Positions 7,890 through 14,708 of a stretch of DNA of 64,000 nt are shown here, piece by piece. Where the stretch lies: positions 372,001 to 436,000 of the forward strand of contig CAWAGB010000008.1 of NCBI GenBank assembly GCA_963781555.1, in the 5' to 3' direction. The DNA is from JAICQM01 sp963781555 (GTDB lineage Bacteria > Chloroflexota > Limnocylindria > QHBO01). The position numbers and the translations under genes are program-made. Position 1 is the stretch's first letter. Each line of letters starts with the position of its first letter. Below the pieces are notes generated by a model. It saw only the letters and a list, made by a program, of their open reading frames with translations, made no database searches and was not told where the DNA came from.

Positions 7890-8794
7890 CGCTCCCCACG
7901 GCGTGACGGGATGCTGAAGCGCGCGAGGTCGTGCGGACCGTCGGGGGCGAGCCGCTCGGCAGCGGTCACCGTCTGCGCGAGGAGCACCATGGTGGTCACT
8001 GGCCCCACCCCGCCGGGCACCGGGGTGATGGCGCGCACGACGGGCCGCACCGCCTCGAAGTCGACGTCGCCCACCAGCCCGTCAGCGGTGACATTGATGC
8101 CGCAGTCGATGACCACGGCAGATCGGTTGACCATCTCCGAGCGCACGAGGCCTGCCTGGCCCGCCGCCGCTACCAGGATCTCCGCGCGCCGCGTCTCGCG
8201 CGCCAGGTTGCGGGTCTGGCGATGGCAGACCACGACCGTGGCGTCGGCGGCGCTCAGAAGCGAGGCCACCGGCCGCCCGACCACTGCCGAGCGACCGATG
8301 ACCACCGCGCGCCTGCCGGCGACGGGGATCTCGTAGGCGGCAAGAATGCTCATCACGGCGGCTGACGTGGCGGGCACGAAGGCAGACGGGTCGCCGCGTG
8401 CCACGCGCCCGGCGTTGGCGGGCGTGGCGCCATCCACGTCCTTCGCTGGTTCGATCAGGGCGGCGACATCGTGCAGCGGCAGGTGCTCCGGGATGGGCTG
8501 GGCGACGACGATGCCGGCAACCCCGGGGTCGCGGTTGAGGGCACCGACGCGCGCGGCGAGGTCGCTCATCGCCACCCCGACCGGCGGAGAGACGATCACC
8601 GGGTCGATCCCGATGCCCCGCGCGGCCCGCGCCAGGCTGTCGGCATACACTGCCGCCGGTCCATCGGCGGCGAAGCGCAGGATCGCGAGCCGCGGCGCGG
8701 CGCCGCTGGTCTCGCTGAGCACCGCCACGCGGTCGCTCAGCTCCCGCCACAGGCGAGAGGCGACCGCACGACCGTCGAGAATCCTGGCTGTCAT
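7883..8794 (-). CDS. folD: FolD-like methylenetetrahydrofolate dehydrogenase, cyclohydrolase residues altered
   Basis: 303 aa. The Rossmann part is well kept: VVIGRSAVVGRP, ATVVVCH, AVVIDCGIN and ITPVPGGVGPVTT, so NAD(P)-linked oxidation of methylene-THF to methenyl-THF is likely. The catalytic domain is odd. In FolD the pair Tyr50/Lys54 (E. coli numbering) sits in YVxxKxKA; here Tyr50 is present but position 54 is leucine (YADSLARAA). The invariant Gln98 is alanine (VVAQPIP), and the PCTP block reads PATS. DVDG with Asp121 is kept. These changes predict loss of the cyclohydrolase activity, which the next gene could supply. It follows that gene by 12 bases. Confidence 0.9.
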   Translation of the reverse strand: MTARILDGRAVASRLWRELSDRVAVLSETSGAAPRLAILRFAADGPAAVYADSLARAARGIGIDPVIVSPPVGVAMSDLAARVGALNRDPGVAGIVVAQPIPEHLPLHDVAALIEPAKDVDGATPANAGRVARGDPSAFVPATSAAVMSILAAYEIPVAGRRAVVIGRSAVVGRPVASLLSAADATVVVCHRQTRNLARETRRAEILVAAAGQAGLVRSEMVNRSAVVIDCGINVTADGLVGDVDFEAVRPVVRAITPVPGGVGPVTTMVLLAQTVTAAERLAPDGPHDLARFSIPSRRGERA

Positions 8795-8806
8795 GGCGCT
8801 CTCTGC

Positions 8807-9502
8807 TCAGCCCTCCATGCGGTGCGAAACGGCCACCGCGATGCGGCCCTCGGCAGCAGCGGCGCGCGCCAGCAGCTCGTCCACCTCGTCGCGCGCGGCG
8901 GCCAGCGGATCATCGGGCGGCAGGTCGCCGAGCGCAGGCAGGTTGATGCGCACGTTGAGCAGCGCGCCGCGTACGCCGGCGGCGGCGAGGTGCGCCGCCA
9001 CGCCGACGTCGCTGATGGCGTGCGCATTGCCGATGGGAACCAGGCGCTCGGCGAGCTCGAGCGCGTCGAGCGCGGCACGCGCGACGCGCAGTGGAACCTG
9101 GGTCGCGGCCCGCGTCGCGTCGTGGATGCGTTGTCGCCGCTCCGCCTGCTCCACCTCCGTCACGCGCGGCAGCCGGCGTGCCTCGACGACCGAGCGGTAG
9201 GCAGTCGCGTCGACGGTCACCAGCGAGAGCAGGTCTGCGCGGGAATCCGCCGCCGAGGTGGCGATCTCGGCCAGCAGGTCGGCATCGGCAGCCGAGGCGG
9301 TGCGCCCGACCGTCAGCGCGGTCACCATCGACAGGAGTGCGGCGCCGAGAGAGCCGGCCAGGGCGGCCGCGCTGCCTCCGCCGGGAATCGGCTCGCGGCT
9401 CGACAGCTGCTCGAGCAGCGCATGCAGGGTGAGCTGGTCGAAGGGCTGGAGCGGCGTGCCGTCAGGTGATGTGGTGGTGGTGGAGCCTCCCGAATCCGCC
9501 AT
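8807..9502 (-). CDS. Cyclodeaminase/cyclohydrolase family protein (methenyl-THF cyclohydrolase-like)
   Basis: 231 aa of the all-alpha FTCD-C / FchA family. The folate-binding signature PIPGGGSAAALAGSLGAALL is clear near residues 58-77, followed by long helices and VPIGNAHAISDVGVAAHLAA. Members are formimidoyl-THF cyclodeaminases or, as stand-alone proteins next to folD, methenyl-THF cyclohydrolases. No histidine-degradation genes are nearby and the adjacent FolD lacks its cyclohydrolase lysine, so the cyclohydrolase role is favoured. The ATG has GAGGA upstream. Confidence 0.85.
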   Translation of the reverse strand: MADSGGSTTTTSPDGTPLQPFDQLTLHALLEQLSSREPIPGGGSAAALAGSLGAALLSMVTALTVGRTASAADADLLAEIATSAADSRADLLSLVTVDATAYRSVVEARRLPRVTEVEQAERRQRIHDATRAATQVPLRVARAALDALELAERLVPIGNAHAISDVGVAAHLAAAGVRGALLNVRINLPALGDLPPDDPLAAARDEVDELLARAAAAEGRIAVAVSHRMEG

Positions 9503-9609
9503 GGCGGGCGTCCTCGTCCGCGCTGCGTGGGTCGTGGCCTCGGCGATGCCACTCGACCCGCGCCGGGGCGCGATTGTACCCGACCCCCCGGCCGGGACCG
9601 ATGTCGCGG

Positions 9610-9870
9610 TCAGGCGGCTTCGTCGATGGCCTCGAGGAACCAGCGCCGCCGCCGGCCGTCGAACACGAGCGAAGCCTCACCCTGGACGGTGGACAGCAGG
9701 TAGGTCACGCGCGGGCCACGACCGGCGGGGTACGCCGACATCTCGTCGCGCACCGCCTTGAGTCCGGTGACGGCAAGGTCGCGATCCGCGACGCGGATGC
9801 GAGTGGGATGGTCGGCGGCGCGGTCCCAGTGGACGCGTGCCTGGAGCGGATTGATCTTCACGAGCGCCAT
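9610..9870 (-). CDS. 86-aa protein of unknown function under a LexA-controlled promoter
   Basis: Family not recognised. The protein starts MALVKINPLQARVHWDRA, is rich in Arg and Asp, has no membrane segment or cysteines, and ends with VFDGRRRRWFLEAIDEAA. A small mixed alpha/beta fold is plausible. It has its own strong promoter containing one LexA box and a second LexA box downstream of the -10, plus a good Shine-Dalgarno (GAGGAG). It lies just after dinB, so a role in translesion synthesis or damage tolerance is inferred from context only. Small proteins of unclassified families often sit beside Y-family polymerases in actinobacteria; I cannot confirm kinship. Confidence 0.75.
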   Translation of the reverse strand: MALVKINPLQARVHWDRAADHPTRIRVADRDLAVTGLKAVRDEMSAYPAGRGPRVTYLLSTVQGEASLVFDGRRRRWFLEAIDEAA

Positions 9871-9912
9871 GTTCGTCTCCTCGTCAGCTGCTCGCCTGTG
9901 GTGGGCACATGT

Positions 9913-9924
9913 GAACAGGCGTTC
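9913..9924. promoter_or_regulatory. LexA box 2 (SOS operator)
   Basis: GAAC-AGGC-GTTC matches the Gram-positive LexA consensus GAAC-N4-GTTC exactly. It lies 12-23 bases downstream of the -10 box of the 86-aa gene, a position where bound LexA would block the polymerase. Confidence 0.8.
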
Positions 9925-9936
9925 GATTGGACGAGC

Positions 9937-9965
9937 ATCATACGAACGGCTGTTCTATTCGTCAA
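9937..9965 (-). promoter_or_regulatory. SigA-type promoter of the 86-aa SOS gene
   Basis: On the minus strand TTGACG (9965-9960) and TATGAT (9942-9937) are separated by exactly 17 bases. A LexA box fills the spacer. Transcripts would start near 9930 and carry a ~60-base leader with GAGGAG before the ATG at 9870. The -35 overlaps the end of dinB. Confidence 0.8.
9944..9955. promoter_or_regulatory. LexA box 1 (SOS operator in promoter spacer)
   Basis: GAAC-GGCT-GTTC, a perfect match to GAAC-N4-GTTC, sits between the -35 and -10 boxes of the 86-aa gene and touches the last base of the dinB stop codon. Confidence 0.85.
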
Positions 9966-11199
9966 GCCCCTCGCCGGACGGAGGAGGGGCCGGCCGCTCC
10001 CCGAAGTCGAAGCGCCGCTGCGGCCGGTCGCGCAGGAGCCGGGCGCGGGTGATCGACCCGTCGCCGAACCGCGCCCGCACCGCGTCGACCGTCGCCTCGA
10101 GCACCGCGTTGCGGTCCGCGGCGGCGTCGAACAGGGTGAGCTGTTCCGCATCGGTCAGGTGGATGCCGGTGATCCCGATGAGCCGGACGCCGCGCCCGCC
10201 GGTGCGCACCCCGCGCAGCAGGCGCAGGGCGGCGTCGTACAGCGGCCGTGCCTCGCGGGTTGCCCGCGGCAGCAGCAGCTGACGGGTGAGCGTGTCGAAG
10301 CCCTCGTACCGCAGCTTGAGCTGCACCCCGCGGGCGGCGAGATGGTTGTGCCGCAGGCGCCCCGCCACCGAATCGGCCAGGTCAAGCAGCGTCGTCTCGA
10401 GCACCGAGTCGGCGAGCACGTCGTGATCGAAGGTGTGCTCGTGGCCGATCGTCTTGGGAGCCGAGCCGGGAACGACGGGCGCGCTGTCGATCCCCCGTGC
10501 CCGCTCCGCCAGCGCGGCGCCGTGCTGCCCGAAGCGTCGCGCCAGGGTGGCGGGTGGCATCGCCGCCAGCTGACCGACGGTGGTGACGCCGAAATCGCGC
10601 AGCGCGTCGGAGACTTTGGGTCCGACGCCCCATAGCCGTCGGATCGGCAGCGGCGCGAGGAAGGCCGCCTCGTCGCCGGTGGGCACGACCACCAGCGCGT
10701 CCGGCTTGCGCAGGTCGGACGCGACCTTCGCGCACAGCTTGTTGCTGGCCACGCCGACGCTGACGACCAACCCGATCTCGTCGCGCACCCGCTCCTTGAT
10801 GCGACGACCGATGGTCGGCCCGTCGCCGAAGGCGGCTGCGCTGCCGGTCACGTCGAGGAAGGCCTCGTCGAGGCTGATCGGCTCGACGAGTGGCGTGAAC
10901 GAGGCAAAGATCCGCATCACCTCGTCGCTCAGCTCGCGGTAGCGGTCCGGCCGCCCGGGGAGGAAGACGCCGTGCGGGCAGAGCCGCTGGGCGGTGCGCA
11001 GCGGCATGGCCGAGTGGACGCCGAAGCGGCGCGCCTCGTAGGAGGCCGCGCTCACCACGCCGCGCCCGATGGGGTCGCCGCCGACGATGACCGCTTTGCC
11101 GGCCAGGCTGGGATCGTCACGGATCTCGACGCTCGCGTAAAAGGCGTCCATGTCCGCGTGGATGATCGTGCGCGGCGACGCCGCGCCCGGGACGGTCAT
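9955..11199 (-). CDS. dinB: DNA polymerase IV (Y-family translesion polymerase)
   Basis: 414 aa. The palm motif HADMDAFYASVE carries the first catalytic aspartates and the steric-gate aromatic; SLDEAFLDVTG carries the second acidic pair. VVSAASYEARRFGVHSAMP, GVASNKLCAKVASDLRKPD and the HhH-like LWGVGPKVSDALRDFG match DinB throughout, and the little-finger domain follows. It copies past DNA lesions. Its ATG overlaps the stop of the AlkZ-like gene (TGATG), so it is co-translated with the lexA operon. The C-terminus (RFDFGERPAPPPSGEGLDE) does not show an obvious beta-clamp motif. Confidence 0.97.
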   Translation of the reverse strand: MTVPGAASPRTIIHADMDAFYASVEIRDDPSLAGKAVIVGGDPIGRGVVSAASYEARRFGVHSAMPLRTAQRLCPHGVFLPGRPDRYRELSDEVMRIFASFTPLVEPISLDEAFLDVTGSAAAFGDGPTIGRRIKERVRDEIGLVVSVGVASNKLCAKVASDLRKPDALVVVPTGDEAAFLAPLPIRRLWGVGPKVSDALRDFGVTTVGQLAAMPPATLARRFGQHGAALAERARGIDSAPVVPGSAPKTIGHEHTFDHDVLADSVLETTLLDLADSVAGRLRHNHLAARGVQLKLRYEGFDTLTRQLLLPRATREARPLYDAALRLLRGVRTGGRGVRLIGITGIHLTDAEQLTLFDAAADRNAVLEATVDAVRARFGDGSITRARLLRDRPQRRFDFGERPAPPPSGEGLDE

Positions 11200-12329
11200 C
11201 AGGAATCGACGGTGACGTGCGGCTCGTCCTCCGGAGCCACCAGCGCCACCAGCTCAGTGGCCTGTCGTTCGAGGTCCTGGCGCTCCCCCGCCGCGAGCCG
11301 CCCGAAGGGCCGCAGCCGCACCGTTCCCCCGTCACGGTCCCACGTGCCGGCCACCATGCCGTCGACCAGGAACGTGGGGAGGACATCGGCGTTCCTGGTG
11401 TAGACGGCCGTGCGATGCCGATTGTCGATGATCCGCTCGCGGGCGCGTGCCGAGTGCGACAGCAGCAGGCTGTCCCAGCGGGCGAGCAGCCGCGGCGGTG
11501 CGGCGACGGCCTCGGGCGGACGCGGCGCGTCGACCAGGTCGTGGAGCTCGCGTCCATCCTCGGCCGCGAACGTCACGAGCCGGTCGCCGAGGGCTGCCAG
11601 CGCCTCGCGCCACGGCGTCTTCGCTCCGCGCCGGCCGACGTAGGCCATGAGGTCGGCCAGGCTCGCAGGTCCGAAGGCCGCGAGGTAGCGCTCCGTCACC
11701 AGTCGCATCGCGCTGGCCTCGTCCAGGTCCGCCGGCGGCGGACCGATCCAATCCTCCGCCGCGACGTAGCGGGAGCGCCCGTAGCCCTCGCCTTCGAAGG
11801 GCACGTGGACGAGCGGGACTGTCGCCGCCAGGTGGCGCCAATGCATGCGGTTCGGAGCATCAGCATCGCGCTTCGAACCTGCCCTCATGATCGCGTCCAT
11901 GTCGCGAATGCGGAGCGGGCCCTCGCGAAGGGCCGCGCGCACCGCCGCGTGGGTTGCCGTCAGCCGGCGGCCGACGGGCGAGTTGGCGACATCGGCCTTG
12001 AAGAGGGTGCGGAACTGGGAATGGCGCAGGGGCTGGGTGAGGGTGGCCATCGGCCAGAAGTCATCCGCCGAGACGACGTGCACGGTGATGCGCATGAGCG
12101 CCGCTCGCACGAGGCTGCGGTCCTCGAGTGCGCCGGCGAAGGCAGCGGGCGTGATGGCGGTCCGCGTCCAGAGCGCGATGGGCGGCCATTCCGGGTGCTG
12201 GGCCTGGAGCGACCCGACCCCGGCCACGGCCGCAGCGGGCGTCGGTACCCGGTCGGTGGTGCCGAGCAGGCCCTGCCGCGCCAGCGTTGCGCGATTCAGC
12301 GCTCGTCGGGAGATGCGCGGTGCGGCCAC
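11199..12329 (-). CDS. AlkZ-like (HTH_42) DNA crosslink glycosylase
   Basis: 376 aa of the winged-helix HTH_42 family that includes YcaQ/AlkX of E. coli and AlkZ of Streptomyces sahachiroi, monofunctional DNA glycosylases that unhook interstrand crosslinks and remove bulky alkyl bases. The catalytic loop reads GSLQAQHPEWPP: the Gln-x-Gln (residues 42-44) marks the AlkZ-like subgroup rather than the Gln-x-Asp subgroup of YcaQ. RAALMRITVHVVSADDFW and LLSHSARARERII are further family blocks. It lies 13 bases after lexA and overlaps dinB, so it should be SOS-induced. Exact substrates are unknown. Confidence 0.88.
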   Translation of the reverse strand: MAAPRISRRALNRATLARQGLLGTTDRVPTPAAAVAGVGSLQAQHPEWPPIALWTRTAITPAAFAGALEDRSLVRAALMRITVHVVSADDFWPMATLTQPLRHSQFRTLFKADVANSPVGRRLTATHAAVRAALREGPLRIRDMDAIMRAGSKRDADAPNRMHWRHLAATVPLVHVPFEGEGYGRSRYVAAEDWIGPPPADLDEASAMRLVTERYLAAFGPASLADLMAYVGRRGAKTPWREALAALGDRLVTFAAEDGRELHDLVDAPRPPEAVAAPPRLLARWDSLLLSHSARARERIIDNRHRTAVYTRNADVLPTFLVDGMVAGTWDRDGGTVRLRPFGRLAAGERQDLERQATELVALVAPEDEPHVTVDS

Positions 12330-12342
12330 CGGGCGCGCCGAG

Positions 12343-13002
12343 TCAGGCGAGCTTGCGAATGACGCCGATCACCTTGCCCTGGATCTGGACATCGGTCGCG
12401 TAGATCGGCTCCATCTCCGCGTTGGCAGGCTGCAGGCGGATGCGATCCGGCTCGCGGTAGTAGCGCTTGAGCGTCACTCCGTTGTCCTCGAGCAGCGCAA
12501 CCACGATATCGCCGTCATGCGCGGTGCTCTGCGGCTGGACGACCACATAGTCGCCGTCGTCGATGAGCGCGTCGATCATGCTGCGGCCTCGGACGCGCAG
12601 GACGTAGGCGTCCGAAGGGCCGACCATGGAGCGCGGCACTTCCAGCGATTCGGCACCGTCTGCGTATGCCTCGATGGGCTGGCCCGCAGCGATCTCACCG
12701 AGCACCGGCAGGGCCGCGACATCCCGCTCCATCGGCATGCGGAAGGGGGTCACCCGGCCGGGCGACGGGCGACGTGCGGAGGTGCCGCTCGAGGTCAGGC
12801 GCAACGCCCGCGACGAGTTGATGCCACGCTCCAGCAGCCCGTCCCGCTCGAGGGCGATGAGGTGGTGATGCACCGCGGAGGTCGACGCGAGACCGACGGC
12901 ATCCGCGATCTCGCGCACGGACGGTGGGTAGCCGCGCTCCTCCACCGTATGCGCGATGCAGTCGAGAATGCGGCGGCGCCGCTCCGCGTCGTGCCTGGTC
13001 AT
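12343..13002 (-). CDS. lexA: LexA repressor / self-cleaving protease
   Basis: 219 aa. The N-terminal winged HTH (GYPPSVREIADAVGLAS then TSAVHHHLIALERDG) is followed by a linker of about 30 residues and the S24 peptidase domain: cleavage site Ala106-Gly107 in LPVLGEIAAGQ, catalytic Ser141 in RGRSMIDALIDDGD and Lys179 in GVTLKRYY. It represses SOS genes until RecA-triggered cleavage. A LexA box in its own promoter shows autoregulation. The -10 box ends seven bases before the ATG and no Shine-Dalgarno is present, so the mRNA is probably leaderless. Confidence 0.97.
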   Translation of the reverse strand: MTRHDAERRRRILDCIAHTVEERGYPPSVREIADAVGLASTSAVHHHLIALERDGLLERGINSSRALRLTSSGTSARRPSPGRVTPFRMPMERDVAALPVLGEIAAGQPIEAYADGAESLEVPRSMVGPSDAYVLRVRGRSMIDALIDDGDYVVVQPQSTAHDGDIVVALLEDNGVTLKRYYREPDRIRLQPANAEMEPIYATDVQIQGKVIGVIRKLA

Positions 13003-13009
13003 GCCGACG

Positions 13010-13039
13010 ACCCTAGCAGAACAGGTGTTCTATTGTCAA
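13010..13039 (-). promoter_or_regulatory. lexA promoter with embedded LexA box
   Basis: Minus-strand TTGACA (13039-13034), an 18-base spacer, and TAGGGT (13015-13010). The palindrome AGAACAGGTGTTCT (13018-13031) fills the spacer; its core GAAC-AGGT-GTTC (13019-13030) is a perfect LexA box. The start codon at 13002 is seven bases beyond the -10. Confidence 0.88.
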
Positions 13040-13109
13040 CCGTCGGGAACCATCGCCTCTGGTATCATCCGCAGCCCACCGACCCGCCGCAGCAAGGGGC
13101 CACGCCCGC

Positions 13110-13631
13110 GTGAACCTCAAAGGCCGATGGCGCTACGTGCGCCTCGCCCGACTCGTCTGGAAGCTACCCACCTACGCCCGCCTGGTGTGGGGCATCATGC
13201 GCGACCCGCGCACGCCCATCGGCCTGAAGGCGATCCTGGCGGCGGCGGTGGCGTACGTGGTCTCGCCGCTCGACCTGGTGCCGGATGCGATCCCGATCCT
13301 CGGCCAGGCGGACGACCTGACCGTCGTGCTGCTGGTATTGGACCTCTTCATCCAGAACGCGCCAGAGGATGTCCGCCGCGATCACATGCGCAGGGCGACG
13401 GATGGGACGGCGGATCTCGACCGCGACCTGGCGCGCATGCGCCTGCTGCTCGGCGACCGATTCGACACGATCCGTGACCGGCTGCCCGACCTCCTGGAGC
13501 GGTATGGCCGGCTCCGCGATCCGGACGAGCTCAAGCACTCGCTCGCTGGCTGGCGCCTCCGTCGCCTGGGGAGCGACGCCGCCAGGCCCGACCCCACCAT
13601 CAACCCGCAGAGAGACGACCAACCGACATGA
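13110..13631 (+). CDS. DUF1232 (YkvA-like) protein
   Basis: 173 aa. The DUF1232 core is at residues 30-75: DPRTPIGLKAILAAAVAYVV followed by SPLDLVPDAIPILGQADDL, where the SPLDLxPDxIP motif is diagnostic. One or two membrane-associated helices lie in this stretch. The function of the family is unknown; it is often linked to membrane or stress contexts. GTG start, with AAGGGG 10 bases upstream. TATCAT at 13063-13068 is a possible -10. It overlaps rplI by four bases (ATGA), an unusual translational coupling to a ribosomal gene. Confidence 0.88.
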   Translation: MNLKGRWRYVRLARLVWKLPTYARLVWGIMRDPRTPIGLKAILAAAVAYVVSPLDLVPDAIPILGQADDLTVVLLVLDLFIQNAPEDVRRDHMRRATDGTADLDRDLARMRLLLGDRFDTIRDRLPDLLERYGRLRDPDELKHSLAGWRLRRLGSDAARPDPTINPQRDDQPT

Positions 13632-14074
13632 AGGTGATCCTGAAGCGCGACGTGAAGGGCCTCGGCCACGAGGGCGACCTCAAGGACGTGAAGGACGGCT
13701 ACGCGCGCAACTTCCTCTTCCCGAGCGGCGCCGCCGTGCTGGCCGACAAGGGACAGCTCGCCAACTGGGAGCGTCACAAGGACCAGCGCGAGGAGCGCGA
13801 GCGCGCCATGCGCGCCGATGCCGAGGCGACCATCGCCCAGCTCAAGGAGCTGAACCTCGAGATCCCGGTCAAGGCCGGTGAGCGCGGTCGCCTGTTCGGC
13901 GCGGTCACCAACCACCAGATCGCCGACCTGATCAATCGCAGCGGGGTCGAGCTCGACCGTCACAACCTCCACCTCCGCGTGCCGATCAAGACGCTCGGCG
14001 ACTTCAAGGTGGAGGTGAAGCTGATGCCGGGCGTCGAGACGATGCTGACCGTCAGCGTGGTCCCCGAGGCCTGA
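13628..14074 (+). CDS. rplI: Ribosomal protein bL9
   Basis: 148 aa, full length. The N-terminal rRNA-binding domain MKVILKRDVKGLGHEGDL followed by VKDGYARNFLFPSG is the family signature. A long connecting helix (residues ~40-75) leads to the C-terminal domain (GRLFGAVTNHQIADLI and later VKLMPGVETMLTVSVVPE). It binds 23S rRNA near L1. The usual rpsF-ssb-rpsR neighbours are absent; dnaB follows one gene later, a pairing also seen in Firmicutes. Confidence 0.98.
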   Translation: MKVILKRDVKGLGHEGDLKDVKDGYARNFLFPSGAAVLADKGQLANWERHKDQREERERAMRADAEATIAQLKELNLEIPVKAGERGRLFGAVTNHQIADLINRSGVELDRHNLHLRVPIKTLGDFKVEVKLMPGVETMLTVSVVPEA

Positions 14075-14085
14075 GCGCCGGACCG

Positions 14086-14484
14086 ATGGACACCCGCGCG
14101 GCCGCCGCGCGCTGGGCGGACACCTGGCGCCGCGCGTGGGAGGCGCTCGATGTCGGTCCGATCGCGGCGCTGTACGCCGATGACGCGCGGTTCACCACCC
14201 AGCCATTCCGCGATGACGACCTCGGCAAGGCCGGCGTGACCGAGTACGTCACCGGCGCCTTCGCCGAGGAGCGCGAGGTGCGCGCCTGGTTCGGCGAGCC
14301 GGTCATCGATGGCGACCGCGCCAGCGTCGAATGGTGGGCGGCGCTGCTCGAGGACGGGGCGGAGGTCACCCTCGCCGGCACGTCCTCGCTGCAGTTCGAC
14401 GCGGACGGCCTCGTGGTCGCCCAACGCGACACCTGGAACATGGCACCCGGGCGCCACGAGCCGCCCGACGGATGGGGCCGCTAG
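14086..14484 (+). CDS. NTF2/SnoaL-like protein
   Basis: 132 aa with the compact cone-shaped NTF2 pattern: helix WADTWRRAWEALDVGPIAAL, then YADDARFTTQPF, a small helix, and four strands ending in SLQFDADGLVVAQRDTWNM. Proteins of this type are polyketide cyclases, dehydratases or binding proteins; nothing identifies a ligand. It starts 11 bases after rplI; its ATG is the end of a GACCGATG octamer. It sits between rplI and dnaB without an evident link to either. Confidence 0.75.
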   Translation: MDTRAAAARWADTWRRAWEALDVGPIAALYADDARFTTQPFRDDDLGKAGVTEYVTGAFAEEREVRAWFGEPVIDGDRASVEWWAALLEDGAEVTLAGTSSLQFDADGLVVAQRDTWNMAPGRHEPPDGWGR

Positions 14485-14565
14485 ACCGAGCAGCGAGCGG
14501 TCGCGACACCCTACCTGTCACGAGCGGCAGGCAGCATCGGGCCATGAAATCCACACCACCCCACC

Positions 14566-14602
14566 GGTTATCCCCAGCGATTCTCGAAAGCCGGGGATAA
14601 CC
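14566..14602. repeat. Inverted pair of DnaA-box-like sequences before dnaB
   Basis: GGTTATCCCC (14566-14575) and GGGGATAACC (14593-14602) form a perfect 10-base inverted repeat with a 17-base loop. The first arm with the next base contains TTATCCCCA, one mismatch from the DnaA box TTATNCACA. It may bind DnaA, or act as a hairpin in the 224-base region between the NTF2-like gene and dnaB. Confidence 0.5.
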
Positions 14603-14708
14603 ATGGGGACAGGTCGGCCGCCGCGTGTCGCGATCCGCTAGCGTCGTGACACCGGGCCGCCGCTGGCCCTGGACCGCCCCGACCCTATCCGGAGATCCGC
14701 CCAGCCCG

